Source: Streptomyces virginiae (GTDB taxonomy: Bacteria > Actinomycetota > Actinomycetes > Streptomycetales > Streptomycetaceae). Taken from it: 64,000 nucleotides of DNA. The notes beneath the pieces are model-generated. The model had not been told where the DNA came from. It did no database searches and saw only the letters and a program-made list of their open reading frames with translations. Both the position numbers and the translations under genes were made by a program. Shown in pieces: positions 35,579 to 44,802 of the stretch (its first letter is position 1; each line of letters starts with the position of its first letter). The stretch is from the NCBI RefSeq assembly GCF_000720455.1, contig NZ_JOAK01000016.1, positions 186,001 through 250,000 of the forward strand. The letters run 5' to 3'.

Positions 35579-36749
35579 GGCGGGCGTCGAGGAGGGTGAC
35601 GGCCTCGGCGAAGTCGGCGTACGCGGGCTCGAAGGTCCGCGCGGCGACGAAGAACATCGAGCGGTCCGTCAGGGCCCGGGCGAGGCGTGCGGGGTCGTCG
35701 GACAGGCGGCGGGCGAGGGCCACGCCTTCGTCGAAGTGCGCTTTGAACCGGTTCCGGAACTGGTAAGGGTGGGTGCCCTCGCGGACGGCTTCGCGGATGC
35801 TGATCCTGCGCTGGACGTCGACCAGTTGGGGCATTCGGCCTGCCTCGCGCAGTTCCGCCGCCTCCGCTTCGAGCGCAGGCAGAGTGCCGAGGAACGCGTC
35901 CCGCGTGGCGCTCAACCGGTCGAGGTCGGTGCCGAACGGCGGCATGGGAGACCCGGCGCTCGCGGGCGGTTCGGCGCCCCGTCCCGACAGCGCGAACAGG
36001 GTGACCCACCACCCGAGGATGCAGCTCCAGCTCTTCGGCTCGCCCTTCGTCGCCAGCTCCTCCAGAACGGTCAGGGCCTCCTGTCGCGCGGCTGCGGCGT
36101 CCGCCCCGTGCCCGGCGCCCTCACGCATGCGGGAGAGGTGTACCAACTCCCAGGTGAGTATGGCCAGCGCCGTGCGCTGCTCGGCGGCCTTGCGCCGGGT
36201 GTCGTCGAGGAGTTCACGGAAGACGGCCGATGCGGCGTCGTGCAGGCCGGCGCCCTCCAGGTTCGCCGCCCACTCGACCATGGTCCAGAAGGAGACCTCG
36301 GGTGTGCCGCTGCGGGCTGCCTTCTCGTTGAGTTCGGCGGCCTCGCGGAAGCGCCCTTCCTCCGCCAGGACGCTCGCCAGCCGCCCGTTCTGTCCGGCCG
36401 CGGCCATTTCCTCGCAGGCGGCGCGTCCCTCCACCCGGCGTCCGAGGGCGAACAGGGCCCTCTGGTGGGCGTCCAGGGCCCTGCACAGTCGTTCGGCCCG
36501 GGTCGGCACGCCGGCCTCGATCCTCCGGGCGGCCTCGACCGCCTCGGTGGTCAGCGCCAGGTCCACCTCCGGGACCCGGCTGCGGTAACTCATCAGGAGG
36601 AGCGCGTCGACCAGCTTCGGCAGGTACGCCTTCGGGCTCACCTCGGCCAGGACCCGGTACGCGTCGACCTGTTCGAGCAGACCCAGCCGGCCGGACCCCA
36701 GCAGCAGCACGCGGGCCCGCAGCACGGCGTCGTGATTGATCATCCCCAT
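35559..36749 (-). CDS. TPR-like helical repeat protein, truncated by the inverted-repeat element
   Basis: The 396-aa product is entirely helical with TPR-like alternation (for example CRALDAHQRALFALGRRVEG, AEEGRFREAAELNEKAARSG, ARALTDRSMFFVAARTFEPA). It resembles the helical-repeat sensor part of actinobacterial regulators, but no HTH domain is present. The final residues GVSAK and the stop codon come from the inserted element, so a longer protein may have existed. Start ATG at 36749 or 36743. It lies downstream of kdpC, where kdpD would normally be, but shows no relation to KdpD. Confidence 0.75.
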   Translation of the reverse strand: MGMINHDAVLRARVLLLGSGRLGLLEQVDAYRVLAEVSPKAYLPKLVDALLLMSYRSRVPEVDLALTTEAVEAARRIEAGVPTRAERLCRALDAHQRALFALGRRVEGRAACEEMAAAGQNGRLASVLAEEGRFREAAELNEKAARSGTPEVSFWTMVEWAANLEGAGLHDAASAVFRELLDDTRRKAAEQRTALAILTWELVHLSRMREGAGHGADAAAARQEALTVLEELATKGEPKSWSCILGWWVTLFALSGRGAEPPASAGSPMPPFGTDLDRLSATRDAFLGTLPALEAEAAELREAGRMPQLVDVQRRISIREAVREGTHPYQFRNRFKAHFDEGVALARRLSDDPARLARALTDRSMFFVAARTFEPAYADFAEAVTLLDARRGVSAK

Positions 36750-36925
36750 GTTCCCCCAGTCTCCGGGTGATGCACGAAGGAGATTCTGGGAGTTGGGGAG
36801 CGGACCGGACAAGCCTCACGAACTGTGCGTTCCGTCCTACGAAAAGGGCCGCTGACCTGTCATGATGTACATGCTCTTGCACTAATCCACCGGCCGCCTG
36901 CCCGCCCCCGCCTCCCCCCGGGGCG

Positions 36926-37642
36926 TCAGTTCTCGGACAGGGCCTTCAGGGCGGTGTTGAGTTCGAGGACGTTGACGCGCGGTTCGCCCATGAAGCCGAG
37001 CGTGCGGCCCTGGGTGTGGTCGGCGACCAGCTTGTCGACCTGGTCGACGGCGAGGCCGTTGCGTTCGGCGACCCGGTGGACCTGGAGCTCGGCGTACTCG
37101 GGGGAGATGTTCGGGTCCAGGCCGGAGCCGGAGGAGGTGACGGCGTCGGCCGGGACGTCCTCGGGCCTGACCTGGTGACCTGCCGTGGAGTTGTCGGCGA
37201 TGACGGCCTCCTTGGCGGCGACGACCTGGGCGCAGAGGGTGCCTTCCTCGGCGTCGTCGGTGCACCGGCCGTTCACGGCGCCGTTGTCGGCGGAGCGGTT
37301 GGTGGCGCCGGACAGGATCAGGGAGTACCGGGTGTTGACGCTGTTGCTGCCCAGGCCGTTGGAAGGGCGTGGCTGGAACCACCTGAGGTCCGGGCCGGCG
37401 GCCTCCTCGGGGTCGTCGGGGTTCTGCTTGGGCAGGTCGTAGCGCTGCCCGATGAGGGATGAGCCGACGACCCGGCCGCTTTCGTCCCTGAACTCGGAGC
37501 CGTTGGCCTCGTCGTTGAAGACGGCCTGGGCGATGCCGGTGACGGCGAGCGGGTAGAGCACGCCGCAGATCACCGTGAGGACCAGCAGGGCTCGCAGGCC
37601 CGCGCCGATCAGGCGCGCCGTGTTGCCTACAGAGTTGTTCAT
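36926..37642 (-). CDS. kdpC: Potassium-transporting ATPase subunit C
   Basis: KdpC stabilises the KdpFABC complex and supports ATP binding. The 238-aa product has one N-terminal TM (LRALLVLTVICGVLYPLAVTG) and the family blocks GSSLIGQ, FQPRPS and DAVTSSGSGLDPNISPEYA, followed by VNVLELN near the C-terminus. It is slightly longer than typical because of an acidic insert around 115-135. It starts 6 bp after the kdpB stop. No kdpDE genes follow. Confidence 0.97.
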   Translation of the reverse strand: MNNSVGNTARLIGAGLRALLVLTVICGVLYPLAVTGIAQAVFNDEANGSEFRDESGRVVGSSLIGQRYDLPKQNPDDPEEAAGPDLRWFQPRPSNGLGSNSVNTRYSLILSGATNRSADNGAVNGRCTDDAEEGTLCAQVVAAKEAVIADNSTAGHQVRPEDVPADAVTSSGSGLDPNISPEYAELQVHRVAERNGLAVDQVDKLVADHTQGRTLGFMGEPRVNVLELNTALKALSEN

Positions 37643-37648
37643 CGCAGA

Positions 37649-39757
37649 TCAACCGATTCCGGGAATGAGGGAGATGAGCATGTCGATGAGTTTGATGCCG
37701 ATGAACGGGGCGACGAGGCCGCCGAGTCCGTACAGGCCGAGGTTGCGGCGGAGCATCCGGTCGGCGCTCGTGGGGCGGTACCGGACGCCCTTGAGGGCCA
37801 GCGGGACCAGGGCGATGATGATCAGCGCGTTGAAGATGACGGCGGAGAGGATCGCGGAGTTGGGGGAGGACAGGCCCATGACGTTGAGCTTGTCCAGGCC
37901 CGGGTGGACCACCGCGAACATCGCCGGGATGATCGCGAAGTACTTCGCGACGTCGTTGGCGATGGAGAAGGTGGTCAGAGCCCCGCGGGTGATGAGGAGC
38001 TGCTTGCCGATCTCGACGATCTCGATGAGCTTGGTGGGGTTGGAGTCCAGGTCGACCATGTTCCCGGCCTCCTTGGCGGCCGAGGTGCCCGTGTTCATCG
38101 CGACCCCGACGTCGGCCTGTGCGAGCGCCGGAGCGTCGTTGGTCCCGTCCCCGGTCATCGCGACGAGCTTGCCGCCGGCCTGCTCGCGCTTGATGAGGGC
38201 CATCTTGTCCTCGGGCGTGGCCTCGGCGAGGAAGTCGTCGACACCCGCCTCCTCGGCGATGGCCTTCGCGGTGAGCGGGTTGTCGCCCGTGATCATGACG
38301 GTCTTGATTCCCATGCGGCGCAGTTCGTCGAACCGTTCGCGCATGCCGTCCTTGACCACGTCCTTGAGGTGGATGACACCGAGGACGCGGGCGCCCTTCT
38401 CGTCCTGGACGGCGACCAGCAGCGGGGTGCCGCCGGCCTCGGAGACGCGGTTGGCCAGCAGGTCGGCGTCGTCGGAGATACGGCCGCCCCGTTCACGCAC
38501 CCAGGCGATGACGGAGCCGGCCGCGCCCTTGCGGGTCTTCCTGCCGTCGACGTCGACACCGGACATACGGGTCTGGGCGGTGAAGGCGATCCACTCTGCC
38601 TGGAGGAGTTCGCCCTGGTGGCGTTCGCGCAGTCCGTACTTCTCCTTCGCGAGGACGACGACGGAGCGGCCCTCGGGGGTCTCGTCGGCGAGGGAGGAGA
38701 GCTGGGCGGCGTCCGCCAGTTCGGCCTCCGTCGTGCCCCTGACCGGGACGAACTCCGAGGCCTGACGATTGCCCAGGGTGATGGTGCCGGTCTTGTCGAG
38801 CAGCAGCGTGGATACGTCACCCGCCGCCTCGACCGCGCGACCGGACATGGCGAGGACGTTGCGCTGGACCAGGCGGTCCATGCCGGCGATGCCGATCGCG
38901 GACAGCAGGGCCCCGATGGTGGTGGGGATCAGACAGACCAGCAGGGCGGTCAGCACGATCATCGACTGCTCGGCGCCCGCGTAGATCGCGAACGGTTGCA
39001 GGGTCACCACGGCCAGCAGGAAGACGATCGTCAGCGAGGCGAGCAGGATGTTGAGGGCTGTCTCGTTGGGCGTCTTCTGCCGGGCGGCGCCCTCGACGAG
39101 GGCGATCATGCGGTCGATGAAGGTCTCGCCGGGCCTCGTCGTGATCTTGACGACGATCCGGTCGGAGAGCACCCTCGTGCCGCCGGTGACCGCGCAGCGG
39201 TCGCCGCCCGACTCGCGGATGACCGGTGCGGACTCACCCGTGATGGCCGACTCGTCGACCGAGGCCACGCCTTCGACGACGTCGCCGTCACCGGGGATGA
39301 CGTCCCCGGCCTCGCAGACGACCCGGTCGCCGATCCTCAGATCGGTGCCGGGGACCTGCTCCTCGGTCCTGCCGTCCTCGGCCAGGCGGCGGGCCACCGT
39401 GTCGGTCTTGGCCTTGCGCAGGGTGTCGGCCTGGGCCTTGCCGCGGCCCTCGGCGACGGCTTCGGCGAGGTTGGCGAAGACGGTGGTCAGCCACAGCCAG
39501 GCGGTGATGGCCCAGCCGAACCAGTCCGTCGGGTTCCTGACCGCCAGGACGGTGGTGACGACCGAGCCGATCAGGACCACGAACATGACCGGCGACTTGA
39601 CCATGATGCGGGGATCGAGCTTGCGGACCGCGTCGGGGAAGGACTTCAGCAGCTGCTGCGGGTCGAACAGGCCTCCGCCGACCCGGCCGGCAGGCGGCTC
39701 GTGCCCGGTGGTGCGCAGGTCGTCGTGCGGAGCACGGGTAGGGGTGGCGGTGCTCAT
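37649..39757 (-). CDS. kdpB: Potassium-transporting P-type ATPase subunit B
   Basis: The catalytic subunit hydrolyses ATP to drive K+ uptake. The 702-aa product has the phosphorylation motif DKTGTITLG, the actuator motif [13 protein letters not shown], the hinge motif [20 protein letters not shown] and the expected TM helices ([17 protein letters not shown] and the C-terminal set). The ATG overlaps the kdpA stop as ATGA. Length and motifs indicate a functional enzyme. Confidence 0.98.
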   Translation of the reverse strand: MSTATPTRAPHDDLRTTGHEPPAGRVGGGLFDPQQLLKSFPDAVRKLDPRIMVKSPVMFVVLIGSVVTTVLAVRNPTDWFGWAITAWLWLTTVFANLAEAVAEGRGKAQADTLRKAKTDTVARRLAEDGRTEEQVPGTDLRIGDRVVCEAGDVIPGDGDVVEGVASVDESAITGESAPVIRESGGDRCAVTGGTRVLSDRIVVKITTRPGETFIDRMIALVEGAARQKTPNETALNILLASLTIVFLLAVVTLQPFAIYAGAEQSMIVLTALLVCLIPTTIGALLSAIGIAGMDRLVQRNVLAMSGRAVEAAGDVSTLLLDKTGTITLGNRQASEFVPVRGTTEAELADAAQLSSLADETPEGRSVVVLAKEKYGLRERHQGELLQAEWIAFTAQTRMSGVDVDGRKTRKGAAGSVIAWVRERGGRISDDADLLANRVSEAGGTPLLVAVQDEKGARVLGVIHLKDVVKDGMRERFDELRRMGIKTVMITGDNPLTAKAIAEEAGVDDFLAEATPEDKMALIKREQAGGKLVAMTGDGTNDAPALAQADVGVAMNTGTSAAKEAGNMVDLDSNPTKLIEIVEIGKQLLITRGALTTFSIANDVAKYFAIIPAMFAVVHPGLDKLNVMGLSSPNSAILSAVIFNALIIIALVPLALKGVRYRPTSADRMLRRNLGLYGLGGLVAPFIGIKLIDMLISLIPGIG

Positions 39758-41433
39758 GCTGCGAGCCCTTCGGCGAGCGGACCCAGCGCCAGGGCCGGGA
39801 AGTAGGTCAGACCGGTGATGATGACGATCGTCCCGACGAGCAGGCCCGCGTAGAGCGGCTTGTCGGTGCGCAGGGTGCCCGCCGTCTCCGGGACGGGCTT
39901 CTGCTCGGCCAGCGAGCCGGCCAGCGCGAGGACGAAGACCATCGGCAGGAAGCGGCCCAGCAGCATCGCGATGCCGATGGTGCTGTTGAACCACTGGGTG
40001 TCGGCGTTCAGGCCGGCGAAGGCCGAGCCGTTGTTGTTGGCGCCGGAGGTGTAGGCGTAGAGGATCTCGGAGAAGCCGTGCGCGCCGGTGTTCGTCATGG
40101 AGCCGGCCGGGGTCGGCAGGGCCATGGCGGCCGCGGTGAAGCACAGCACCAGGGCGGGGGTGACGAGGATGTAGCAGGCGGCGAGCTTGATCTCGCGCGT
40201 GCCGATCTTCTTGCCCAGGTATTCGGGGGTGCGGCCGACCATCAGACCGGCGATGAACACCGCGATGACCGCCATGATCAGCATGCCGTAGAGGCCGGAT
40301 CCGACGCCGCCGGGCGCGATCTCGCCGAGCTGCATGCCCAGCATCGTGATGCCGCCGCCGAAACCGGTGTAGGAGGAGTGGAAGGAGTTGACCGCGCCCG
40401 TCGAGGTGAGGGTGGTGGCCACCGCGAAGAGCGACGAGCCGGCGATGCCGAAGCGGGTCTCCTTGCCCTCCATCGCCCCGCCGGCGACGTCGAAGGCAGG
40501 GCCGGGGTGGGCGAACTCGGTCCACATCATCAGCGCGGTGAAGCCGAGCCAGATGACGCCCATCGTCGCGAGGATCGCGTAGCCCTGGCGCAGGTTCCCG
40601 ACCATGCGGCCGAAGGTGCGGGTCAGGGCGAACGGGATGACCAGGATCAGGAAGATCTCGAACAGGTTCGAGAACGGGGTGGGGTTCTCGAAGGGGTGGG
40701 CGGAGTTGGCGTTGAAGTAACCGCCGCCGTTCGTGCCCAGCTCCTTGATGACCTCCTGCGAGGCGACCGCCCCGCCGTTCCACTGCTGCGTGCCGCCCAT
40801 GCCGTGCTGATTCACGAATTGCCCGACCTCATGGATCCCGGCGAAGTTCTGGATGACGCCGCAGGCGACCAGGACGATCGCGCCGATCACGGCGATGGGC
40901 AGCAGGATCCGGACGGTGCCGCGGACCAGGTCGGCCCAGAAGTTGCCGAGCTCCCCGGTACGGGAGCGCGCGAAGCCCCGTACGAGGGCGACCGCGACCG
41001 CCATGCCCACGGCTGCGGAGACGAAGTTCTGCACCGCCAGGCCGCCGGTCTGTACGACGTGGCCCATGGCCTGCTCGCCGTAGTACGACTGCCAGTTGGT
41101 GTTGGCCACGAAGGAGGCGGCGGTGTTGAAGGCCTGGTCCGGGTCGATCGACACGAAGCCGAGCGAGCCCGGCAGGCTGCCCTGCACCCGCTGCAGGAGG
41201 TAGAGGAAGAGGACGCTCACGGCGGAGAAGGCGAGGACGGCGCGCAGGTAGGCGGGCCAGCGCATCTCGGCCGACGGGTTCGCGCCGATGGCCCGGTAGA
41301 TCCACTTCTCCGGCCTGTAATGCCTGTCGGAGGAGTAGACGCGGGCCATGTGGTCGCCCAGAGGACGGTGGACCAGGGCCAGCGCGGCGATCAGCGCGAG
41401 CAGCTGGAGCACACCAGCGGTTACGGAGCTCAT
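39754..41433 (-). CDS. kdpA: Potassium-transporting ATPase subunit A (channel-like)
   Basis: KdpA carries the K+ selectivity filter. The 559-aa product has ~10 TM helices and family blocks [30 protein letters not shown] and [10 protein letters not shown], which include filter-region Gly-rich loops. It ends overlapping kdpB. It follows kdpF after 8 bp. Confidence 0.98.
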   Translation of the reverse strand: MSSVTAGVLQLLALIAALALVHRPLGDHMARVYSSDRHYRPEKWIYRAIGANPSAEMRWPAYLRAVLAFSAVSVLFLYLLQRVQGSLPGSLGFVSIDPDQAFNTAASFVANTNWQSYYGEQAMGHVVQTGGLAVQNFVSAAVGMAVAVALVRGFARSRTGELGNFWADLVRGTVRILLPIAVIGAIVLVACGVIQNFAGIHEVGQFVNQHGMGGTQQWNGGAVASQEVIKELGTNGGGYFNANSAHPFENPTPFSNLFEIFLILVIPFALTRTFGRMVGNLRQGYAILATMGVIWLGFTALMMWTEFAHPGPAFDVAGGAMEGKETRFGIAGSSLFAVATTLTSTGAVNSFHSSYTGFGGGITMLGMQLGEIAPGGVGSGLYGMLIMAVIAVFIAGLMVGRTPEYLGKKIGTREIKLAACYILVTPALVLCFTAAAMALPTPAGSMTNTGAHGFSEILYAYTSGANNNGSAFAGLNADTQWFNSTIGIAMLLGRFLPMVFVLALAGSLAEQKPVPETAGTLRTDKPLYAGLLVGTIVIITGLTYFPALALGPLAEGLAA

Positions 41434-41441
41434 GGCAGTGC

Positions 41442-41531
41442 TCAGAACCTCTCCGGGTACACGAGGGCGAGGACGAGGTAACCGAGCAGGGAGACGGCCA
41501 CGAGGAGGCCGACGACGTTCTCGACGTTCAC
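41442..41531 (-). CDS. kdpF: Potassium-transporting ATPase subunit F
   Basis: A 29-aa single-TM peptide ([20 protein letters not shown] then LVYPERF) of the KdpF type, which stabilises the Kdp complex. The GTG start overlaps the stop of the preceding small ORF as GTGA. Position directly before kdpA is diagnostic. Confidence 0.93.
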   Translation of the reverse strand: MNVENVVGLLVAVSLLGYLVLALVYPERF

Positions 41532-41611
41532 AGCTTGGTCACCCCCCGGGCGATGAGGGCCACCAGCGCGAACACCGCGACCGTGGTGGCGACGAAGGCC
41601 AGATCGGCCAT
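41528..41611 (-). CDS. 27-aa membrane peptide at the head of the kdp operon
   Basis: ATG at 41611 with AGGAG six bases upstream opens a 27-codon frame for [20 protein letters not shown] followed by ARGVTKL: one TM helix with a basic tail. Its stop overlaps the kdpF start (GTGA), so it is the first coupled gene of the operon. It is too short for most annotation. It could be a second small subunit or a coupling leader. Confidence 0.8.
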   Translation of the reverse strand: MADLAFVATTVAVFALVALIARGVTKL

Positions 41612-41885
41612 CGTGAGCTCCTGATGAAGAGAGTGGAAATGAATCGGCCAACCGGCCGGCGATCACCAGATAACCCCCTCTTCGCCACGGCGGCGGCCCG
41701 CCTTGACGGGCCCCATACGGGCGCGGGCGAACCCTTAACGGCGCCGATACGCCGGGACGCCACCCGCTGTCAGGAGCGCGTGAAGACCGGGGCGGCAGCC
41801 GTATGGATGCCGCCAAGGGCGCTGGTGTCCCGGCCGTGCCCTGCCGACGCCGACCTCACTTTGTCCCACGGAGGAACCAGCGAAG
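41612..41885. promoter_or_regulatory. Divergent promoter region between kdp and the permease gene
   Basis: 274 bp carrying both promoters. I see no convincing KdpE site or c-di-AMP riboswitch. A GGAGGA ribosome site precedes the permease ATG. Confidence 0.5.
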
Positions 41886-42707
41886 ATGGCCATGCACAGG
41901 GGAAAGCCGGGCACGTCGGCCACGGCAGGCACAGCAGCCGCCGCGGCAGGGGTACGCGTACCCGGGCGGGGGCGGCAGCAGGGGCGGGAGCAGGAGCCCG
42001 GCACGGAGGAGCCGCCCGGTACCGGCGCGCAGACATCGTCCCCGGCAGGGGACCGGCACCGGCTGACCGCCCTCCAAGGCCTTGCCGCGCTGTCGCTCGA
42101 CGCGATGGCCTCCGTCGCGTACGGGCCCGAGTCGATCGTGCTGGTGCTGGCGGCAGCCGGCGCCTACGGGCTGGGCCTCACCCTCCCCGTCACGCTCGCC
42201 GTCGCCGCGCTCCTGGCCGTACTGGTGGCCTCGTACCGGCAGGTGATCGCCGCGTTCCCGGACGGCGGCGGCGCGTACGCCGTCGCCAAGCGGCACCTGG
42301 GCCGGCGTACGAGTCTGTTCGCCGCGGCCTCGCTGGTCCTGGACTGCGTGCTGAACGTGGCCGTCTCCGTCACCGCCGGTGTGGCCGCCCTGACGTCCGC
42401 CTTCCCGGAACTGCACGCCGAGCGGGTCTGGATCTGCCTCGGTGCACTGCTCCTCGTCACCGCCGTGAACCTGCGCGGGGTCGTGGATTCGGCCAGGGCC
42501 TTCCTGGTGCCGACGGCTCTCTTCGTGGGGTCGATCCTGGCCGTGGTCGTCGTCGGCCTCTTGCGGGACGGGCCGGTGAGCACCGCCTCGGCCGCCGCAC
42601 CGGCCCACGCACCGGCCGGGCGCACCGGCATCAAGACGCCGACAGGAATCCCGCCGGACCCTCGCCATCGCGGGGGTCCGGCGGGATTCTCGTCACGTGA
42701 CCCGTGA
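41886..42707 (+). CDS. APC-family permease, C-terminally truncated
   Basis: The 273-aa product starts with a disordered ~55-residue region, then the APC core LSLDAMASVAYGPESIVLVL (TM1, conserved S-x-A-Y-G-P-E), TM2-TM3, GGGAYAVAKRHLG and TM4-TM6. After ~230 residues the hydrophobic pattern stops; the last ~25 residues come from a hairpin-forming repeat, and the protein ends at about half the usual length (12 TM). It is therefore probably non-functional, or a half-permease. Its divergence from kdp is a common arrangement in Streptomyces, where the full-length permease may also handle K+ or amino acids. Confidence 0.8.
   Translation: MAMHRGKPGTSATAGTAAAAAGVRVPGRGRQQGREQEPGTEEPPGTGAQTSSPAGDRHRLTALQGLAALSLDAMASVAYGPESIVLVLAAAGAYGLGLTLPVTLAVAALLAVLVASYRQVIAAFPDGGGAYAVAKRHLGRRTSLFAAASLVLDCVLNVAVSVTAGVAALTSAFPELHAERVWICLGALLLVTAVNLRGVVDSARAFLVPTALFVGSILAVVVVGLLRDGPVSTASAAAPAHAPAGRTGIKTPTGIPPDPRHRGGPAGFSSRDP
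42646..42689. terminator. Perfect 16-bp inverted repeat inside the truncated permease end
   Basis: GAATCCCGCCGGACCC and its exact complement GGGTCCGGCGGGATTC are separated by 12 bases. It is within the coding frame just before the premature stop, so it looks like an inserted or retained terminator-type palindrome rather than an original part of the gene. Confidence 0.7.
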
Positions 42708-42870
42708 CTGGCTCCCCGACCGCGGCATCCGCCGGACCGTGTACGCGCTGGGCGCCGCAGGCCTGACCGTCATCGCCGCCGGCGCCGCCCTCGAAGCCAT
42801 GTGGCTGCTCGGCCTCGGTGTCTGGGGCGTCATCGCCGCGATGGGGATCGAGCTGGTCCACCGCCCCTGA
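42697..42870 (+). CDS. Small two-TM hypothetical protein or permease remnant
   Basis: 57 codons from GTG (42697) to TGA (42870): a basic start (TRDWLPDRGIRR) then two hydrophobic helices (VYALGAAGLTVIAAG and LLGLGVWGVIAAMGIELV). No ribosome site is strong. It may be a genuine small membrane protein or the cut-off tail of the permease; it does not obviously match the APC C-terminus. Confidence 0.5.
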   Translation: MTRDWLPDRGIRRTVYALGAAGLTVIAAGAALEAMWLLGLGVWGVIAAMGIELVHRP

Positions 42871-42892
42871 GGGGTGGTGCCGCGCACGCCCT

Positions 42893-44200
42893 TCATGCCC
42901 GGCGCAGTGCGGAGCGGCCCGCGTAGCGCGCCGAGGGGCCCAGCTCCTCCTCGATCCGGATCAGCTGGTTGTACTTCGCCGTCCGGTCGGAGCGGGAGAG
43001 CGAGCCGGTCTTGATCTGGCCGCAGCCGGTCGCCACCGCCAGGTCCGCGATGGTCGTGTCCTCGGTCTCGCCCGAGCGGTGCGACATGACGGCCGTCCAG
43101 CCCGCCTCGTGGGCGGTGGCCACCGCGGCCAGCGCCTCGGTCAGGGTGCCGATCTGGTTGACCTTGACCAGGACCGAGTTGCCGACGCCCGTACGGATGC
43201 CCTCGCGCAGCAGCGTCTCATTGGTGCAGAACACGTCGTCGCCGGTCAGCTGGCAGCGGTCGCCGACGCGGGCGGTCAGCTCGCGCCAGCCGTCCAGGTC
43301 GTCCTCCGCCATCGGGTCCTCGATGGAGACGACCGGATAGGCGTCGATGAGCTTGGCCAGGTGGTCGGCGTGCTCGGAGGGGGTGCGGCGCACCCCCTCG
43401 CCCGCGTAGTCGTAGACCCCGTCGCGGAAGAACTCCGACGATGCCGGGTCCATGACCAGGCCGATGTCCGTGCCGGGGCGGTAGCCGGTGCGCTCGATGG
43501 CGGCCACCACGAAGTCGAGGGCCTCCTCGGCGGTCCGCAGCGCGGGTGCGAAGCCGCCCTCGTCGCCGACCCCCGTGGAGTGCCCGGCGGCCAGCAGGTC
43601 GCGGCGCAGGGTGTGGAAGACCTCGCTGCCCATGCGGACGGCTTCGGCGAAGGTGCCCGCGCCCACGGGTGCGATCATGAACTCCTGGAAGTCCAGCGGA
43701 TTGTCGGCGTGGGCGCCGCCGTTGACGATGTTCATCATCGGCAGCGGCAGGAGGTGGGCGTCGGCGCCGCCGAGGTACCGGTAGAGGGGCCGGCGGTGGG
43801 CCGCCGCGGCTGCCTTGGCGGCGGCGAGGGAGACGCCGAGGATCGCGTTTGCGCCGAGCCGGGATTTCGTTGCGGTGCCGTCGAGCGCTACCAGCGCGGC
43901 GTCGAGGCCCGCCTGGTCCGCCCCGTCCCGGCCGCGCACGGCTGCCGCGATCTCCCCGTTGACGTGGGCCACGGCGCGGTCGACGCCCTTGCCGTGCCAG
44001 CGCGTGGGGTCCCCGTCGCGCAGTTCCACGGCCTCCCGGGCGCCGGTGGAGGCACCCGAGGGGACGGCCGCGCGCCCCAGGGACCCGTCCGCCAGGACGA
44101 CGTCGACCTCGACCGTGGGGTTGCCCCGGCTGTCGATGATCCGGCGGGCGATGACGGTCTCGATACCGGTGTCGGCGGATTCGGCGGCCTTTGCGGACAT
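42893..44200 (-). CDS. eno: Enolase (phosphopyruvate hydratase)
   Basis: Converts 2-phosphoglycerate to phosphoenolpyruvate in glycolysis. The 435-aa product has all signature segments: [30 protein letters not shown] (metal Glu/Asp), the catalytic Lys in [30 protein letters not shown] and [19 protein letters not shown]. Start ATG has GGGGAGGA upstream. Being divergent from a MarR-type regulator with shared operators, it is probably the second, regulated enolase of the genome rather than the housekeeping copy (inference). Confidence 0.97.
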   Translation of the reverse strand: MSAKAAESADTGIETVIARRIIDSRGNPTVEVDVVLADGSLGRAAVPSGASTGAREAVELRDGDPTRWHGKGVDRAVAHVNGEIAAAVRGRDGADQAGLDAALVALDGTATKSRLGANAILGVSLAAAKAAAAAHRRPLYRYLGGADAHLLPLPMMNIVNGGAHADNPLDFQEFMIAPVGAGTFAEAVRMGSEVFHTLRRDLLAAGHSTGVGDEGGFAPALRTAEEALDFVVAAIERTGYRPGTDIGLVMDPASSEFFRDGVYDYAGEGVRRTPSEHADHLAKLIDAYPVVSIEDPMAEDDLDGWRELTARVGDRCQLTGDDVFCTNETLLREGIRTGVGNSVLVKVNQIGTLTEALAAVATAHEAGWTAVMSHRSGETEDTTIADLAVATGCGQIKTGSLSRSDRTAKYNQLIRIEEELGPSARYAGRSALRRA

Positions 44201-44280
44201 GGTGGTTCCTCCCCGTTTGGTCATGTGCCGTGGCCCCGGCTGCGACGACGCTGGCGCTGGGCCCGACAACGCAAAACCAT

Positions 44281-44345
44281 ACAGCAATGCTGTTCAGTTC
44301 TGCTGTACAGCATTGCTGTGCAGGTCAGGTGCACAGCAATGCTGG
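44281..44345. promoter_or_regulatory. Three 13-bp palindromes at exact 26-bp spacing (MarR operator array)
   Basis: ACAGCAATGCTGT (44281-44293), ACAGCATTGCTGT (44307-44319) and ACAGCAATGCTGG (44333-44345) begin exactly 26 bp apart, in the eno/marR divergent region. A 12-bp perfect palindrome TGCTGTACAGCA overlaps the second. The spacing of about 2.5 turns puts neighbouring sites on alternate faces, as for cooperative dimers. Confidence 0.85.
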
Positions 44346-44365
44346 CCAACGGGGTAAAGTGCCCT

Positions 44366-44788
44366 ATGCCCACCTCGGAAGCCGCCGCCATCGCCGCCGA
44401 ACTGCGCATCGCGATGGGCAGGCTCATCCGCCGGGTCAAGGACGAGGACCGCATCCCGCTCGGCCAGGCCGCCGTACTCGGTGCGCTCGACCGCAACGGC
44501 CCCATGACCACCAGCGACCTCGCCGCCGATCAGCGCGTACGCCCCCAGTCGATGGCCCGGGCGGTGGGGCTGCTCATGGAACAGGGCCTGGTCACGCGCC
44601 GGCCCCACCCCACGGACGGCCGCAAGTCGCTGGTCGAGCTGTCGGACGCGGGCCGGGCCGCGCTCGAAGCGGAGCGCGGCCGCAGGGCCGGTTGGCTCGC
44701 CCAGGTCATCGAGGCCGAACTCACCGATGAGGAGCGGGCGTTGCTGGCGCGGAGTACCGCCCTGCTGGAGCGCCTCGCCGCCCGCTGA
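44366..44788 (+). CDS. MarR-family regulator divergent to enolase
   Basis: The 140-aa product has the MarR fold: ILRIAMGRLIRRVK-like first helix, HTH MTTSDLAADQRVRPQSMARA and wing RRPHPTDGRKSLVELSDAG. Start ATG lies six bases after a TAAAGT hexamer, so transcription may start at the ATG (leaderless). The three palindromes just upstream indicate that it controls itself and eno. It ends 14 bp from convergent lysA. Confidence 0.92.
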   Translation: MPTSEAAAIAAELRIAMGRLIRRVKDEDRIPLGQAAVLGALDRNGPMTTSDLAADQRVRPQSMARAVGLLMEQGLVTRRPHPTDGRKSLVELSDAGRAALEAERGRRAGWLAQVIEAELTDEERALLARSTALLERLAAR

Positions 44789-44802
44789 GCCGTGTCCCGG
44801 CG

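Noticed and set aside
35422..36770. Plus-strand open frames opposite the TPR gene
   Set aside because: They are shadows of the helical repeat gene, with no ribosome sites or recognisable domains.
41612..41885. c-di-AMP riboswitch before the kdp operon
   Set aside because: I could not see the expected conserved core or pairing; the region looks like an ordinary divergent promoter.
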